Assembly: GCA_021018995.1 (NCBI GenBank)
Contig: CM037588.1
Span: forward strand, 88,386,765 to 88,450,764
DNA: 64,000 nucleotides
Source: Chloranthus sessilifolius
Taxonomy: Eukaryota; Streptophyta; Magnoliopsida; Chloranthales; Chloranthaceae
Direction: 5' to 3'
Positions 45,976-56,640 of the stretch are shown in pieces. The notes under the pieces are model-generated. The model had not been told where the DNA came from. It saw only the letters and a program-made list of their open reading frames with translations, and did no database searches. The stretch's first letter is position 1. The number at the start of each line of letters is the position of its first letter. Both the position numbers and the translations under genes were made by a program.

Positions 45976-47852
45976 TGATGTCGCTCCAAGTGTGCCATAA
46001 TTGTGTGCATTATGAATCAAAAATTAAAGAATTAAAGAATGCTAGGTTATATGGATGTTAACTTATGAAAGGGATATCAGCACATTGGGGCTAACACTGG
46101 CCTGCAAGATCAGGGCCAATTGTAGCAAGTTTTAAAAGTAAGTATTTCAAGATCGTCCACAGAGAAGTTTGTCTAAACTGAGAGATAAACCTCCAGATCT
46201 GTGCTACCAGATCTGGCTCTATAATTATCTAAAAAAAAGAATAGATAAAAGAGTGTTGGATTGTGTCACATTTAACTATAAGCAAATAAAGAAAAGAACT
46301 AACTACATGATCCAGATCCGAGTTGGGGAGATGTTTAAAATAAGACAAATGCAGAAATAATAGCTTCATGTACTTTAGCCTCTGAATTTTAATGGAGAAT
46401 CTGTAGTTCAACAGAGCAGATTCAATCTTCATCTGGCTACCAGCACAGATGTAAGAGAAATAAATCCGAATTAAGGAATAGGTTTAGACTTATGGCTATG
46501 ATCTGTCCACTTAAATGGTCACAGATCATCCAATAGTTGTGGCCTATTCTTTAGTTCAGAACATGAACATCATCAAATCTTTGCTAGAATTAGGTTAGCA
46601 ACGCTAATTCGCACAGGGGTGATGAATTAAGGGAAGTTGCACGCGGATGAGTGAAGCTAAAGAAGTCTAATGCACTAAGGTGAACATTCACAACCCTCGA
46701 CATGACTCCAATGGAGAAGACGCAGATTACAGCAACCTTTTAGAATCCAAAATTACGATTACACAGCACAGCTTCTTAGAGAGCCCTCAGACTTACAGTC
46801 TTGAATCCGAACGTGGAAGTACAAATCACTCACAATGGCTCTCAAAGGTAAACTACAAGAAGGGATTACAGGGGGTTCAGATAAGCTATCTGACCGGAAT
46901 GAGGGAAACAGAGATGAAAACTCTAAAATCTGGATGCCCAATTTGGGCGAATGGCTTCTCTATTTAGACTTGTTCCTCCATCCTCGCATGGCTGGATTGA
47001 CCAATTAGAATGCTTTAGATCTGGATTGCCCAATGAGGGTTGAGCACGGGATCCGGATCTGTTTGGCCAATGGAAATGCTCGATCTGGTTCGCCAATCAG
47101 TGCCGTAAGCATCAATTCGTTATGGGTTTGAAATTTGCTTGAGCTTCTCGAAGTTCCCCGCCGTAATTTAACTTTGGGCGCTCACATGGGTTGGAATATG
47201 CCTTCGATCTTGATTGGAACCTTCCAAATGTTCCCGGTCTTTTGATTGCATTGGCTGCAAAGTTTCCTGAAATACCCTTCGGACGAGCTGCAAATCCCCA
47301 GAATGCCATTTCGCATAGTTTAAGGGCTTTTTCGCAAAGTAGTTTGGCTCCAGAAGCTCTCTTCGCAAAGCATTTTGGCTTCAGGAGATCTTTTCGTGGG
47401 GTTTCAGTTCTTGTTCGAATTGGTCTTCTCTTCTTTTCGCAGAGGTAAATCTTCTATTCGAACAGTTCTGTATCCTTTCGAAAAGCTCATTTGCAGTTTA
47501 TTCTCTCTTCGCTTAGTCTCAGGTTCTTTGCGAATTGAACTCTAGGCTCCCATTCTTCTTTGCGAATTGACTTTTAACTTGATTTTTTCTTTGCGAATGG
47601 CTCTCTCTCTTGCTTCAGGTCTTTGTCTGCTCTTTTAGACCCTCTTTAGCCATTGCTGAGGCTGTTTCTTCACTCCTTCTTTAAACTTGACATGAGCTGT
47701 CAGCTTTTTGATCTTTTTGGGATGCTTTTCGGATTTGGACCTGTCTGATTGGTTAGCTGTAAAATGCACACTAAAGCACTTATTTAGTCTTCTCAAGGGT
47801 CTTTCAAGGCTCATGTTTAGGGGTGAAAAATGGTATTTTTCACTACTTAACA
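45976..47852 (-). repeat. Athila LTR4 (outer 5' LTR)
   Basis: 1877 bp. It has private base changes (for example GCACGCGG at about 46638 where others read GCATGCGG, and GAAGCTAAAG for GAATCTAAAG), a TATA box changed to TCTAAATAG (46960-46968), and loss of one of two TTCTTTGCGAAT blocks (about 47525). As outer 5' LTR it would drive the array. Confidence 0.9.
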
Positions 47853-47857
47853 GCACC
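47853..47857. repeat. Right target-site duplication of the Athila array (GCACC)
   Basis: Perfect match to 14198-14202. Confidence 0.9.
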
Positions 47858-50489
47858 CACATTCCCGCATAGCTAATAAGTAGTTCTTGCATTTCCAGTT
47901 TTGATAGTTGTTGTCTGAGCCCTTGTCCTTCCTTTGTGATTCAAGATTCCCGAGTGAAACGATATAGTGGAATCTTCGAACGAACACTTCGAATCTGTAT
48001 GATTGTGCTTTTCAGGAGGGCAGGTTCAGTTAGTCCTCCAATTAGCAACTCGCCTGATTGTTTGCTGAGTGAATAGTAGCAAGTGCTAGTTCAAGTCAGT
48101 AATCATTTGATGCATGTGATCTGTACTGTGATGAGTAAGAAAAGAAGGTTGAAGTACTATGAACGTTGATGGGAGATCGCCGGAGGACTACGGCTCTCGA
48201 GACTGCGAGGTAGTTGTTCGAGGATATACACCTTGGCCAAGTGTGTGTGTACTATTTTTTTGGTTAGTGTTATCTTATTGTGTAGTTTGGATCTTACTGA
48301 CACTTTCATCTGGCTTGTTTTGAGGTTACAGGTTATTTAAAGACCCTATGAGGATGGGGAGGATGATGATCAAGCCGTTATATAGTCTGGCCGACCCCTT
48401 TTTAGGCAGGAGATGTGCGTCCCATGTTTTGAGATGGTGGAGCAGATTCATCTCTCTCGGGTGGCGTGACAGTTGGAATTCCCCCAAGGAGTCCCTCTAG
48501 AGCTTCGTCTGTGAGTGTCGAAGAAGAAGACTGCCTCCTTGGTTACTTCTTTGAGAAGAAGATGCAAGATAAGTATTTAGATTTTAGGTCTGGGGGAATC
48601 GAGGTTACTAGAGCTTGGAATGAGGTGGATGTTAGGGCCTACACGAGATGGTTCGAGGATCTTCATGGCTAGCTTTTTACCTAGTTCCCCTTTCAGGGGA
48701 AGAGTTCCTTCAGTATTGGTAGGTCTGATTCGGCCGGAGCTTTGAGACAGAGGGTGGCTGAACTCAAGCAAGGTCAGGTGAGCCCTGGAGTTCACGGGGC
48801 GTTAGAGGCCCTGCATCTTGCATAGGAGCGGATGGGGAGTGCCCCCTTCCTGATGAGGAGATGCTTAGGTCATTGGTGGGCTCTATCGCTGATTCCAGAG
48901 CCGCAAAGGATCAGCTAGAGGCGACTCGTCATGCTCTGGTGAGTTTGATTCATTTTCTACAGTTGTGTTTGCTCTGTCTCATTTTAGTTGGCTAATGTGT
49001 TTGCGTATATTTTAGTGGGCGAGAGATGATGAGGTTTCTCGCCAAGCGCAACTTATTGGGTTACTCCAGGGGCTGCAGCAGGTTGGTCGTGAGGTGGAGG
49101 CCAACTTACATTTTGAGAATGATAGATTGGTGAGTGTTTGTATTGATTTTGTTGATCACTAGCATCATTGATTCTGTTGTTTCTGAGGTGTTTGTTATTT
49201 ATTCTTTTTGTAGACGGCAGAGCTTTCTACTGCTGGGGTATCTGCTCTAGCTTTTGACCCGTCTTTAGTGGATTTCTCTAGTCGGGAGGACCCGGCGATC
49301 GCTCAACTTCATGCCAAGTTAGAGCGTTGGGTAAGTCTTGTTCTCTTGAGCTGTTTTGGCTTACTATATCCAATCATTTTGTTGTTTGACATTGAGTTGG
49401 GATGTTTTCATCATACGCTTGCCGAGGATCTCCTGACGAGGGAGGCTACAGCTACTTCAATGCGCCTGAAGAGTCAGGTATAGTATGTGTATGTATTTTA
49501 GTTTGTGCATTGATTGGTTAGTTGGTTTCTGTCTGATGAGTTTTTGTTTGTTTGTTTTGCTTTGTCTTGTGTAGGCCATTCCTAGCTTTGCTCCTGAGGC
49601 CCCTCCCCAGGAGTCTACTCCTCCCGTTCAAGTATATTGGGTGAGTGTAGTTTTGTTTTTTGTGTACATGTGTTTTTCTTATGTGTTTTCGTTCGTGTTG
49701 TAGGGGCCTGCGTCCGATGCTCCGCCTCAGTCGAAACCACTAGATGACTCGAGGATTGCCGCCACCGTTGAGCCCCTACTTTGAAAGCGGGCAGACAGGT
49801 ATGTTCCTCTTCTCTTTTCAGCCTTTCCTTCCTTCATGGGTATGCTTGGTTCTTAATTTTGTGTTGTCATGCAGGCTTGTCAGCTCGAGGAATCAGGTTT
49901 GGAGATAGTGCGAGCACGTGTCATTCCAGAGGAGAGGCAGGTTCGCTCAGATACCCATAGCCGTGAGGACTTGCTCGTTGATATGCTTATTGTGCAGGAG
50001 ACCCAGACGAAGGTGGTAGAGGCTGCCCATCTGACGGTGCGGGTAGATATGCAGGCTATGAAAGATCGGCTACGGTACCGGTTGTCAAGGAGTGAACAGG
50101 GGGTGCGTGGGATGGTTGGCCGTCTCGCCCAGTCGGAGTCAGTGGCTACTGGTTCCCTAGCTGGTCAGCCTCATCATATGACACGTGAGCGTGTCAGGGA
50201 CTACGTTCATGAGGACTCGATTATCCGGGAGCTGCTTGTCGAGGGTCCTTCGTGTTCACGGCCTAGGCTGATCGTCAGTTTGGAGAGCGAGGGAGGTTGC
50301 GTTGTCGGGCCCTCACCTGCTAGGACATGCCCACCTACTCCAAGGTTTGGATGGAGGTTTCGGTGTATCAAACTCTTGTTCCTCGAGTGGATGATATGGG
50401 GGACAACAGCGATCGGTCATGCTAGAGATAGCGGAGGGAGTAGGGCTATGTATATATTTCTTTCGCATTCTCTTCTCTATTGTATATAA
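47858..50489 (+). pseudogene. PMD gene, 3' part with small phase-0 exons
   Basis: Continuation of the gene cut at 14197. The exon 48332-48938 includes FEMVEQIHLSRVA and, in shifted frames, the end of the PMD (MVE-H-RV pattern). Then come small exons with GT-AG borders: 49016-49129 (WARDDEVSRQAQLIGLLQGL), 49214-49330 (TAELSTAGVSALAFDPSLVD), about 49427-49477, 49575-49640 (AIPSFAPEAPPQESTPPVQV), 49704-49798 (ends with CTT TGA, probably once CGA), and 49875-50489 (coiled-coil-like, Arg/Glu-rich). Several exons are exact multiples of three with phase-0 joins and end in Trp or Leu before GTRAGT. The tail after PMD resembles the coiled-coil C-termini of transposon-borne PMD proteins. Confidence 0.7.
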
Positions 50490-52051
50490 AGGGGGTTAAG
50501 CCCCCGGTGATTTATGTAACAAGGTTCAATATATATATGGAGAAATTTTTAGTTTAGGCATACCTCTTTGCGCTTTTCCTTTACCTTCCATTGCTTAGTT
50601 GTCTGCCTAGGTGCCGTCATCTGTTATTGGAACGCAGATGTTCCTTGAACTAGCTCAGTAATAGTTGAACGTTGATTATATCATCACATGGAAACAAAGT
50701 TCATCAGTAATTTTATTTTCCCCTTTCTATTTATCAAGGGGGGAGGTATCTCAGACTGGGATCTGGTAACAAAAACAGGATTATTGTATCATTTATTTTT
50801 TGTTTTTTTTTGTCTACTATTTTTCGTTATAAGGAAAGGAAAATAATGCAATAGGGAAAGCAAAGTACTAAAAGAAAGTTCTAAAAAAATGCCCCAGTGT
50901 AGGAGCGTGATAGGATAGGCAGCATAGTAGCCGGGGCAGTCTTCCTTGAGCGACGACCTTATCTTTCTACATCTAACTATGAACAAGAAGGAGCCTTAAT
51001 GTGACTCCTTCCCCAAAATAAAAAAATGGCCAAAGTGTTGAGTCGCAATGGAGCTTTCCTGGGTGAGTATATAGAGCAATGAGGGTGTTTGAGGAGTCAA
51101 TCTCGAAGAAAATTCTCTGATGATATTTTACCATATTGGGAAGAGAGTGTTTGGTTATATCAGTCATGTGTTGGATTTTACCTTAAGCAGTGGCTGTCAT
51201 ATCACATAGTCTTGGTTGGGGTGAGGTGAATGGTAGGTAGCGGGTGATTGCATCAGTCATCATTCATACGTTTTCGGCTTTATTCCCAGGGATATCCTTA
51301 GAAAGGTTCTGACTCATGGTCCGAAAGTAAAATTAAGGGTGAAAGAGGGGTAAGGCTCAGTGATGTGGGGACAATTTTCTACTTAACAACTTTAAAAGAG
51401 GCAAGTAACAATCATTTTCTTGGGTGGTATGTGATTCCATGATTGAGCTCTTTGTCATGTTTTGGCACCATAAAAGCCTCATATTCTGTAGTTAGTAAGG
51501 GTTTGTCCTCCTCCCGCCACCTTACGACGATATCTAGTAGTGTAAAGGCACCAAGGAGACCCTCGTAATTTTGTTATACTCTCCTGGTGGGGCTACCAGG
51601 AATGTCCTCACAGGTTACTTATGCTTCCTGGGCTCATTGACTTGTTCACTCGCTGTATTGCTCTTGCTCAAGTATGCTTCTTTTATATCCTTATTTTAAT
51701 CTCTCACTTTTATCTCTCTCGAAGCATGTGTATATATTTTGAAAGTAGCCTACTAACATAAGAATAGTGAGTTTTGATTGAGCCTAACATCTTCATTTTC
51801 TGCGCTCTAATGTCTCCTCCAATGGCGGGAAAGAGGTGAGAATGAAGTGTTACATTTGCTTTTAGAAGAGGTTAGGTATTCTACTAGTTCTTTGGATCAA
51901 ATCGCCCAAGTAAGAAGGTGGGCGATGAGTTAGAAGATTTCAGAAGATATTCTTAGGAATACTGACGTATGACTGGCAAATAACTCGTGATGACTACAAG
52001 GATGGTATCTAAGTATTTCGGTCCGACTACGGGATATGACGGTCATGGTGC
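50490..52051. other. Spacer between PMD gene and integrase of B
   Basis: No gene recognised on either strand. The PMD transcript (+) and the B gag-pol transcript (-) converge here, so both polyadenylation regions should lie in it. T- and A-rich stretches at 50780-50830 could serve. Confidence 0.4.
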
Positions 52052-52931
52052 TTAAGGGTAGTATTTTTTGACATACATGGTGTTCCACGGGTTAAGAGGT
52101 TCCTCCCCCTCTTGGTTTGCCAGCTTGTATGAATTTCTAGGGTATGCGACTATTATAAGATAGGGCCCTTTCCAATTCGGCTTTAGTTTTCCTTTGGGAT
52201 GAGCATGCTTGGAGGGCATGATTTTTTCAAGACAAACTCTCTAATTTTGAAGGTTCTCTCAAGGACTTTCTTATTGTAGGCTCTATCCATTCTCCTCTGG
52301 TACGCTTGCGCATGATGAACTACCCTTAGACATGCCTCATTAAGTTGTTCTAGCTTGGTGAGTAGAGCAATCCTCCTCTCATCTATGGATAACTGATTAT
52401 CAAGTTGGACACGCAAGGATTGTACTTGTATTTCGTATGGTAAGATTGCCTCCATCCCATAGATGAGGAGATAAGGAGTCAGGCCAGTGGCCGAGCGAAT
52501 GGAAGTTCTGTATGCCCAGAGTGCTTCGGGTAGTCGATCGGGCCAATCAGCTCCATTGCTAGTCTCCATTGTTCATTTTAGAATGTGAATCAACATTTTG
52601 TTCATGGCCTCTACCTGAGCAGTTTCTTCATCTTTTATGAGATGAATTGTGGTCCATTGTCTACGACAAACATTTTGGGGACTCCTAACCTTGTGATAAT
52701 GTTCTGAATAATAAACTTTATGAGCGTTGAAGCGGTGATTCTGACATATGACTCGACTTCTGCCCACTTGGTGTAGTATTCGGTTCTAGTGAGGATGAGG
52801 CCCACTGTTTGATAGGTTTGCTCAAGTTGTATTTTAGAACTTTGGCAGGTTGGCTGGAGAACTTGAAATTCGAGAGATTCTGAGCTTTGAATGTTGATTT
52901 GCTCGATATCTTTAAGCCTCCGAAGCAACAC
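52052..52931 (-). pseudogene. Integrase of element B, core to C-terminus
   Basis: - strand order: TRTEYYTKWAEVESY (52790-52740), FIIQNIITRLGVPKMFVVDNGPQF (second catalytic Asp in VDNG), DEETAQVEAMNKMLIHILK (acidic residue near the end of the core), then 52569-52183 WPDRLPEALWAYRTSIRSATGLTPYLLIYGMEA..., and to the stop at 52052 a C-terminal domain KLKPNWKGPYLI...WNTMYVKKYY. This is the Tat/Ogre type. The zinc N-terminus, RT and RNase H are absent; upstream lies the 3.1-kb repeat insertion. Small frame changes separate the three open parts. Confidence 0.8.
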
Positions 52932-53700
52932 TTCGACAGGTTGGGCACCACCTCAACTGGTTGACAGCTTATAGAGGTTGCTGCTCATGCCATCAACAAG
53001 ATTGGCTGTAAAGGTCTTCATCTGCTCGAAGAGATGGCTGAAGCCATGCAGATCCACTTGATAGGTTCTACAGTTTTATATTGTTGTAGTTGATAGGTAC
53101 AATGGTTTACTATTGCACTCTTCCAAGTGTTGCTGATGCTGCTGCTTTTGGATGGGAGTGCTGATGCATGGACTGCAGCTGCTAATGTTGGAAGGCTTAG
53201 AGCATAAGCTGCTATTTTGGTGTGCTGCAGTTTATAAATTAACAGATGCTAGTGCAACATACATCAAATGTATCCATTAGTCAATAGATGAGGTCCATTT
53301 CTCAGCACAAATAGTTGACTTGATGGTTGCTCCTGCAAGGTGATCCTTTGCACACTACTGCAGCCTATGCACTGCTGCAAGCCTCATTGTGCACCCCAAG
53401 TGCTTCATATTTTGCAGCTACTAAATCAAGGTATAGTTGAAAAGTGTTGGCTTGGAACTGCAGATTCTTTTTCAAGCACCCAATCAGTTGCTTGTTTCAT
53501 TCTCAGGAACAAGCCATAGCCCACTCCTTCCAGTTCTCTCTTTCAGCTATTGATTAATTCCAAACCTCCTCTTAATGGCACTTTTTATCTGAAAACTGCA
53601 CTAAGGCTGCACTTTCTTACAAAACAAGCTAAAAACAATTATAAATAGCTCTAGGTCTTAACAAAAGCCAGGTTTTAATAGGTGGAAAATGGTAAACCAA
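52787..53700. repeat. Left terminal direct repeat
   Basis: Matches the right repeat over its length, with many TCGA-to-TTGA changes relative to it (for example TTTGATAGGTTTG against TTCGACAGGTTTG). Contains GCTGCTGATGCTGC-rich text. Confidence 0.75.
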
Positions 53701-54954
53701 GGGAAATCAGATGGTAAACAATAGATCTACTAGAAACTGAATGGGCTATTCCCAAATACATGGATCCTATAGGCATCTAATGAAACCACAAGATCTTTAG
53801 ATTTAATTGGACATTAAAATCAATAATTTATTGAATCAAAATTACTTACAATAACCTTATTCTCAGATCTGTAGTTTGTGCATCAATCCACAAGACCTTC
53901 ATGCCAAATTACAATTGAAAACCAGAACTGAACTGCTACTTAGATCTAATCCAACAGGCTGGATTAGGGAGAGAAGGGGGAAGTGAAAAAGAAAAAATAC
54001 AAGCTAATCTAAACCTAAATGGGCTAAGGAGAACCAAAGTTATTCTATGGATTCCTTGCTGAGAAATTACAGCAGCAAGGAGTTTTATTTATACAAGTGC
54101 AGTGATCCATGTGCTTGGGATTGTAGCCAATCAGAGGGGAGATTCTTTAATGCTAATCCCTATATTAGCATTTCAACTAATCAGAGAGAAGAGAGCCTAA
54201 TTCAGTTTAGCTGAAGTAGTTTATTCCCGCCAAATATCAGTTCACACCCATGTGCAGAATTCCTTGTGCATTGGAGTTTCCAAATCTGCCCTTGTCAACA
54301 AAAAATACCCTAGCTGCAGCCTATTATAATTTCTACATATATTTGAGGCTCGATGGAGTCTTCAAAAGTGCCCTTGATGTTTACAAATAATAGCTACAAC
54401 TTAAAATAATCTTTTGGATCCATTGATGAAGGCTGGCAGTTGATGGGGTTCCGGTGGAACTCGAATCTCGATAGGTTTGAGGATGTTTCATCAACCATTC
54501 GATAGGATGCCTGAAGGGGGGCTGCAAGTCGAGAGGTTTGAAGTGGATATGCAGGCGGCTGGTCGAGAGGATAAAAGCTACAGAATATAAGATTTCGATA
54601 GGTTTAGAGATAAGGCTGCATCTAGTCGATAGGTTTGAGTGCATGGAGAAGATCTCGACAAGATTGAGGTGCTTGCTGAAGTAGAAGTCGAGAGGTTCAA
54701 GTGGTGTGTAGAGATGCTGTTGACATGTTCAAAGCCTACAGTACTCAAGAGGATTGTTGAAGGTGGTGGCTTTTCCATTCAAGAGGTTGGAGGACGGGTG
54801 CACTAATCTTCTTGAGAGGTTGTGATGTCTCCAGCAGTTCCGTTTCGAGAGGATGATGGAGTGTGCACTTCAAGAGTTTGGGGGAAGCACAAATCGATAG
54901 GATTGCAGGCAGCTGCATATACAAGTCGACAGGTTTATAGCAGGTTCAACAATC
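53701..54954. other. Core of the non-coding element, motif-rich right half
   Basis: The left half (53701-54400) has no clear features. The right half (54440-54954) contains about fifteen spaced copies of TCGA-x-AGGTTTGA-like motifs. No family-like protein in any frame. Confidence 0.5.
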
Positions 54955-55880
54955 CTCCCGAGAGGATGAGGCTCACTGTTCGACAGGTTTGCTGAAGTTG
55001 TAGTTTAGAACTTTGACAGCTTGGCTGGAGAACTTGAAACTCGAGAGGTTCTGAGCTTTGAATGCTGATCTACTCGAGAGCTTTAAGCCTTCAAAGCACC
55101 ACTTCGACAGGTTGGGCACCACCACAAATGGTCGATAGGTTATAGGCTTTAGAGATTGCTGCTCATGCTATCGATAGGATTGGCTGTAAAGGTCTTCATC
55201 AGCTCGAAGAGATGGCTACAACCATGCAGATCCACTCGATAGGTTTATAGTTTTATATTGATATAGTCGACAGGTACATTGGTTTATTGTTGCACTATTC
55301 CAAGTGTTGCTGATGCTGCTACTTTTGGATGGGAGTGCTGATGCATGGACTACAATTGCTAATGTTGGAAGGCTTGGAGCACAAGCTGCGATTTTGGTGT
55401 GCTGTAGTTTATAAATTGACAGATGCTGGTGCAGCATACATCAAGTGTATCCACTAGTCAATTGATGAGGTCCATTTCTTAGAACAAATAGTTGACTTGG
55501 TGGTTGCTCCTACAAGGTGATCCTTTGCACACTACTGTAGCCTATGCACTGCTGGAAGCTTCATTGTGCACACCAAGTGCTTCATTTTTTATAGCTGTTG
55601 AATCAAGGTATAGTTGAAAAGTGTTGGCTTGGAGCTGCAGATTTTTTCAAGCACCTAATCAATTATTGGTTTCATTCTCAGCAACAAGCCATAGCCCACT
55701 CCTTCCAGTTCTCTCTTTCAGCTGTTGACCAATTCCAAACCTCCTCTTAATGGCACTTTTTAATTGAAAACTGCACTAAGGCTGCACTTTCTTCCTAAAC
55801 TACAAAACAAGCTAAAAACAATTATAAACAGCTAAAGGTCTTAACAAAAGCCAGGTTTTAATAGGTGGAAAATTGTAAAA
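54955..55880. repeat. Right terminal direct repeat
   Basis: Better-preserved copy; retains TCGACAGG, TCGAGAGG and TCGATAGG words lost in the left copy. Adjoins the G-patch part of B on the right. Confidence 0.75.
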
Positions 55881-56060
55881 ATCAGTGATTAATAGTATGC
55901 TTGCGAACTTTCTTTGGGACGACTGGTCCTATGCGTCCTTGTTTATTCTTGCCAAGTCTTGTATGTGGGACGTATCCTAGTTGATACATCAGGTCCTAGC
56001 CTTTGGTTGCGGTTGGGTTTATGTTGTACAGGCGGGCGAGGTCAGGGCCTGTTGCTCTCC
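55881..56060 (-). pseudogene. G-patch-like segment of element B
   Basis: The - strand reads MYQLGYVPHTRLGKNKQGRI (about 55995-55935). This matches the GY-P-GLGK--QG pattern that follows protease in Tat/Ogre polyproteins and is also present in element A at 62978-63040. It directly precedes where RT should begin. Confidence 0.6.
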
Positions 56061-56289
56061 TTGCTACTCTCAATTGGCAGGTTGAGAGGAACGGGGGATG
56101 GCTGATTTCTGCTACTGATGCATCATCGGGATTCTCCACCCTTTTGATGTGGATAATATTTAGCATAGAGTCATGTGTCTTGGAATGCTTGCCGTGTAGT
56201 CGGTATCTATTTCTTTGAGAGGTGCATCGGTATATACCCTGATGATAGAATCCTCATGAGGGAACTTGACTTACTAGTGGTATGTAGAC

Positions 56290-56640
56290 GTAACAACCTT
56301 CATGGACTCTAACTACTTTCTCCCTAGTATTAAGTTATAGGTGCTTGAGGAGTTGGAGATGTGGAATGTGATGTCTTGTAATTTGATAGTTCCTTTCAAA
56401 GCGCCGAGAAGCATCATATGCAATGAGGGATAAGGATGAAGGCCTTATGTCCTGCATGGTATATTCGAGTGTCTTGAGCGTCATTATGGGATAGATGTTA
56501 AGTCCAGCTCCTATGTCGACTAGCACATGGGGTACTGAGAACCCTCTGATTATCACCATCAAGTATATAGGGGCTGAGCATCCTCACAACGATTTGTTAG
56601 GCATATCAGTTTCAGTGAAAGTGAGTGCCGGAGTTTGCAC
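56290..56640 (-). pseudogene. Aspartic protease of element B
   Basis: The frame 56562-56335 reads MMVIIRGFSVPHVLVDIGAGLNIYPIMTLKTL, with DIGAG for the usual D(S/T)G(S/A) active site, then TMQDIRPSSLSLIAYDASRR, followed in another frame by SSTYNLILGR (about 56330-56300), the flap/C-terminal motif. Confidence 0.75.

Larger units (their letters stand above)
14203..47852 (-). mobile_element. Tandem Athila retrotransposon array: 4 LTRs, 3 internal regions
   Basis: Head-to-tail units with the order LTR1 (14203-16061), I1 (16062-24767), LTR2 (24768-26608), I2 (26609-35332), LTR3 (35333-37242), I3 (37243-45975), LTR4 (45976-47852). The period is about 10.6 kb. Every LTR starts TGATGTCGCTCC and ends ACTACTTAACA on the + strand, so TG...CA in element sense as well. 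Coding is on the - strand; LTR4 is the outer 5' LTR and LTR1 the outer 3' LTR. The DLGASVNLLP-type protease, FMDDFSIYG-type RT and chromodomain-less integrase fit the Athila lineage. It may have arisen by unequal recombination between LTRs, or be partly an assembly duplication. Confidence 0.9.
52787..55880. mobile_element. Non-coding element with ~0.9-kb terminal direct repeats inside B
   Basis: Two direct repeats (about 52787-53700 and 54955-55880) flank about 1.25 kb without coding capacity. The layout suggests a non-autonomous LTR element of the TRIM/LARD kind. The ends do not show clear TG/CA borders, and I found no convincing target duplication or primer site, so this is tentative. It lies exactly where B's RT/RNase H should be. 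Confidence 0.5.

Noticed and set aside
14203..47852. Regular 10.6-kb repetition as a tandem gene cluster or satellite
   Set aside because: Each unit has LTRs, primer-site position, polypurine tract and gag-pol order; it is a retrotransposon multimer.
52806..53718. TGTT...AACA as exact LTR borders of the 3.1-kb element
   Set aside because: The similarity of the two repeats extends about 15-20 bp further out (GAGGATGAGGC), and the right copy lacks the AACA end, so these borders are not supported.
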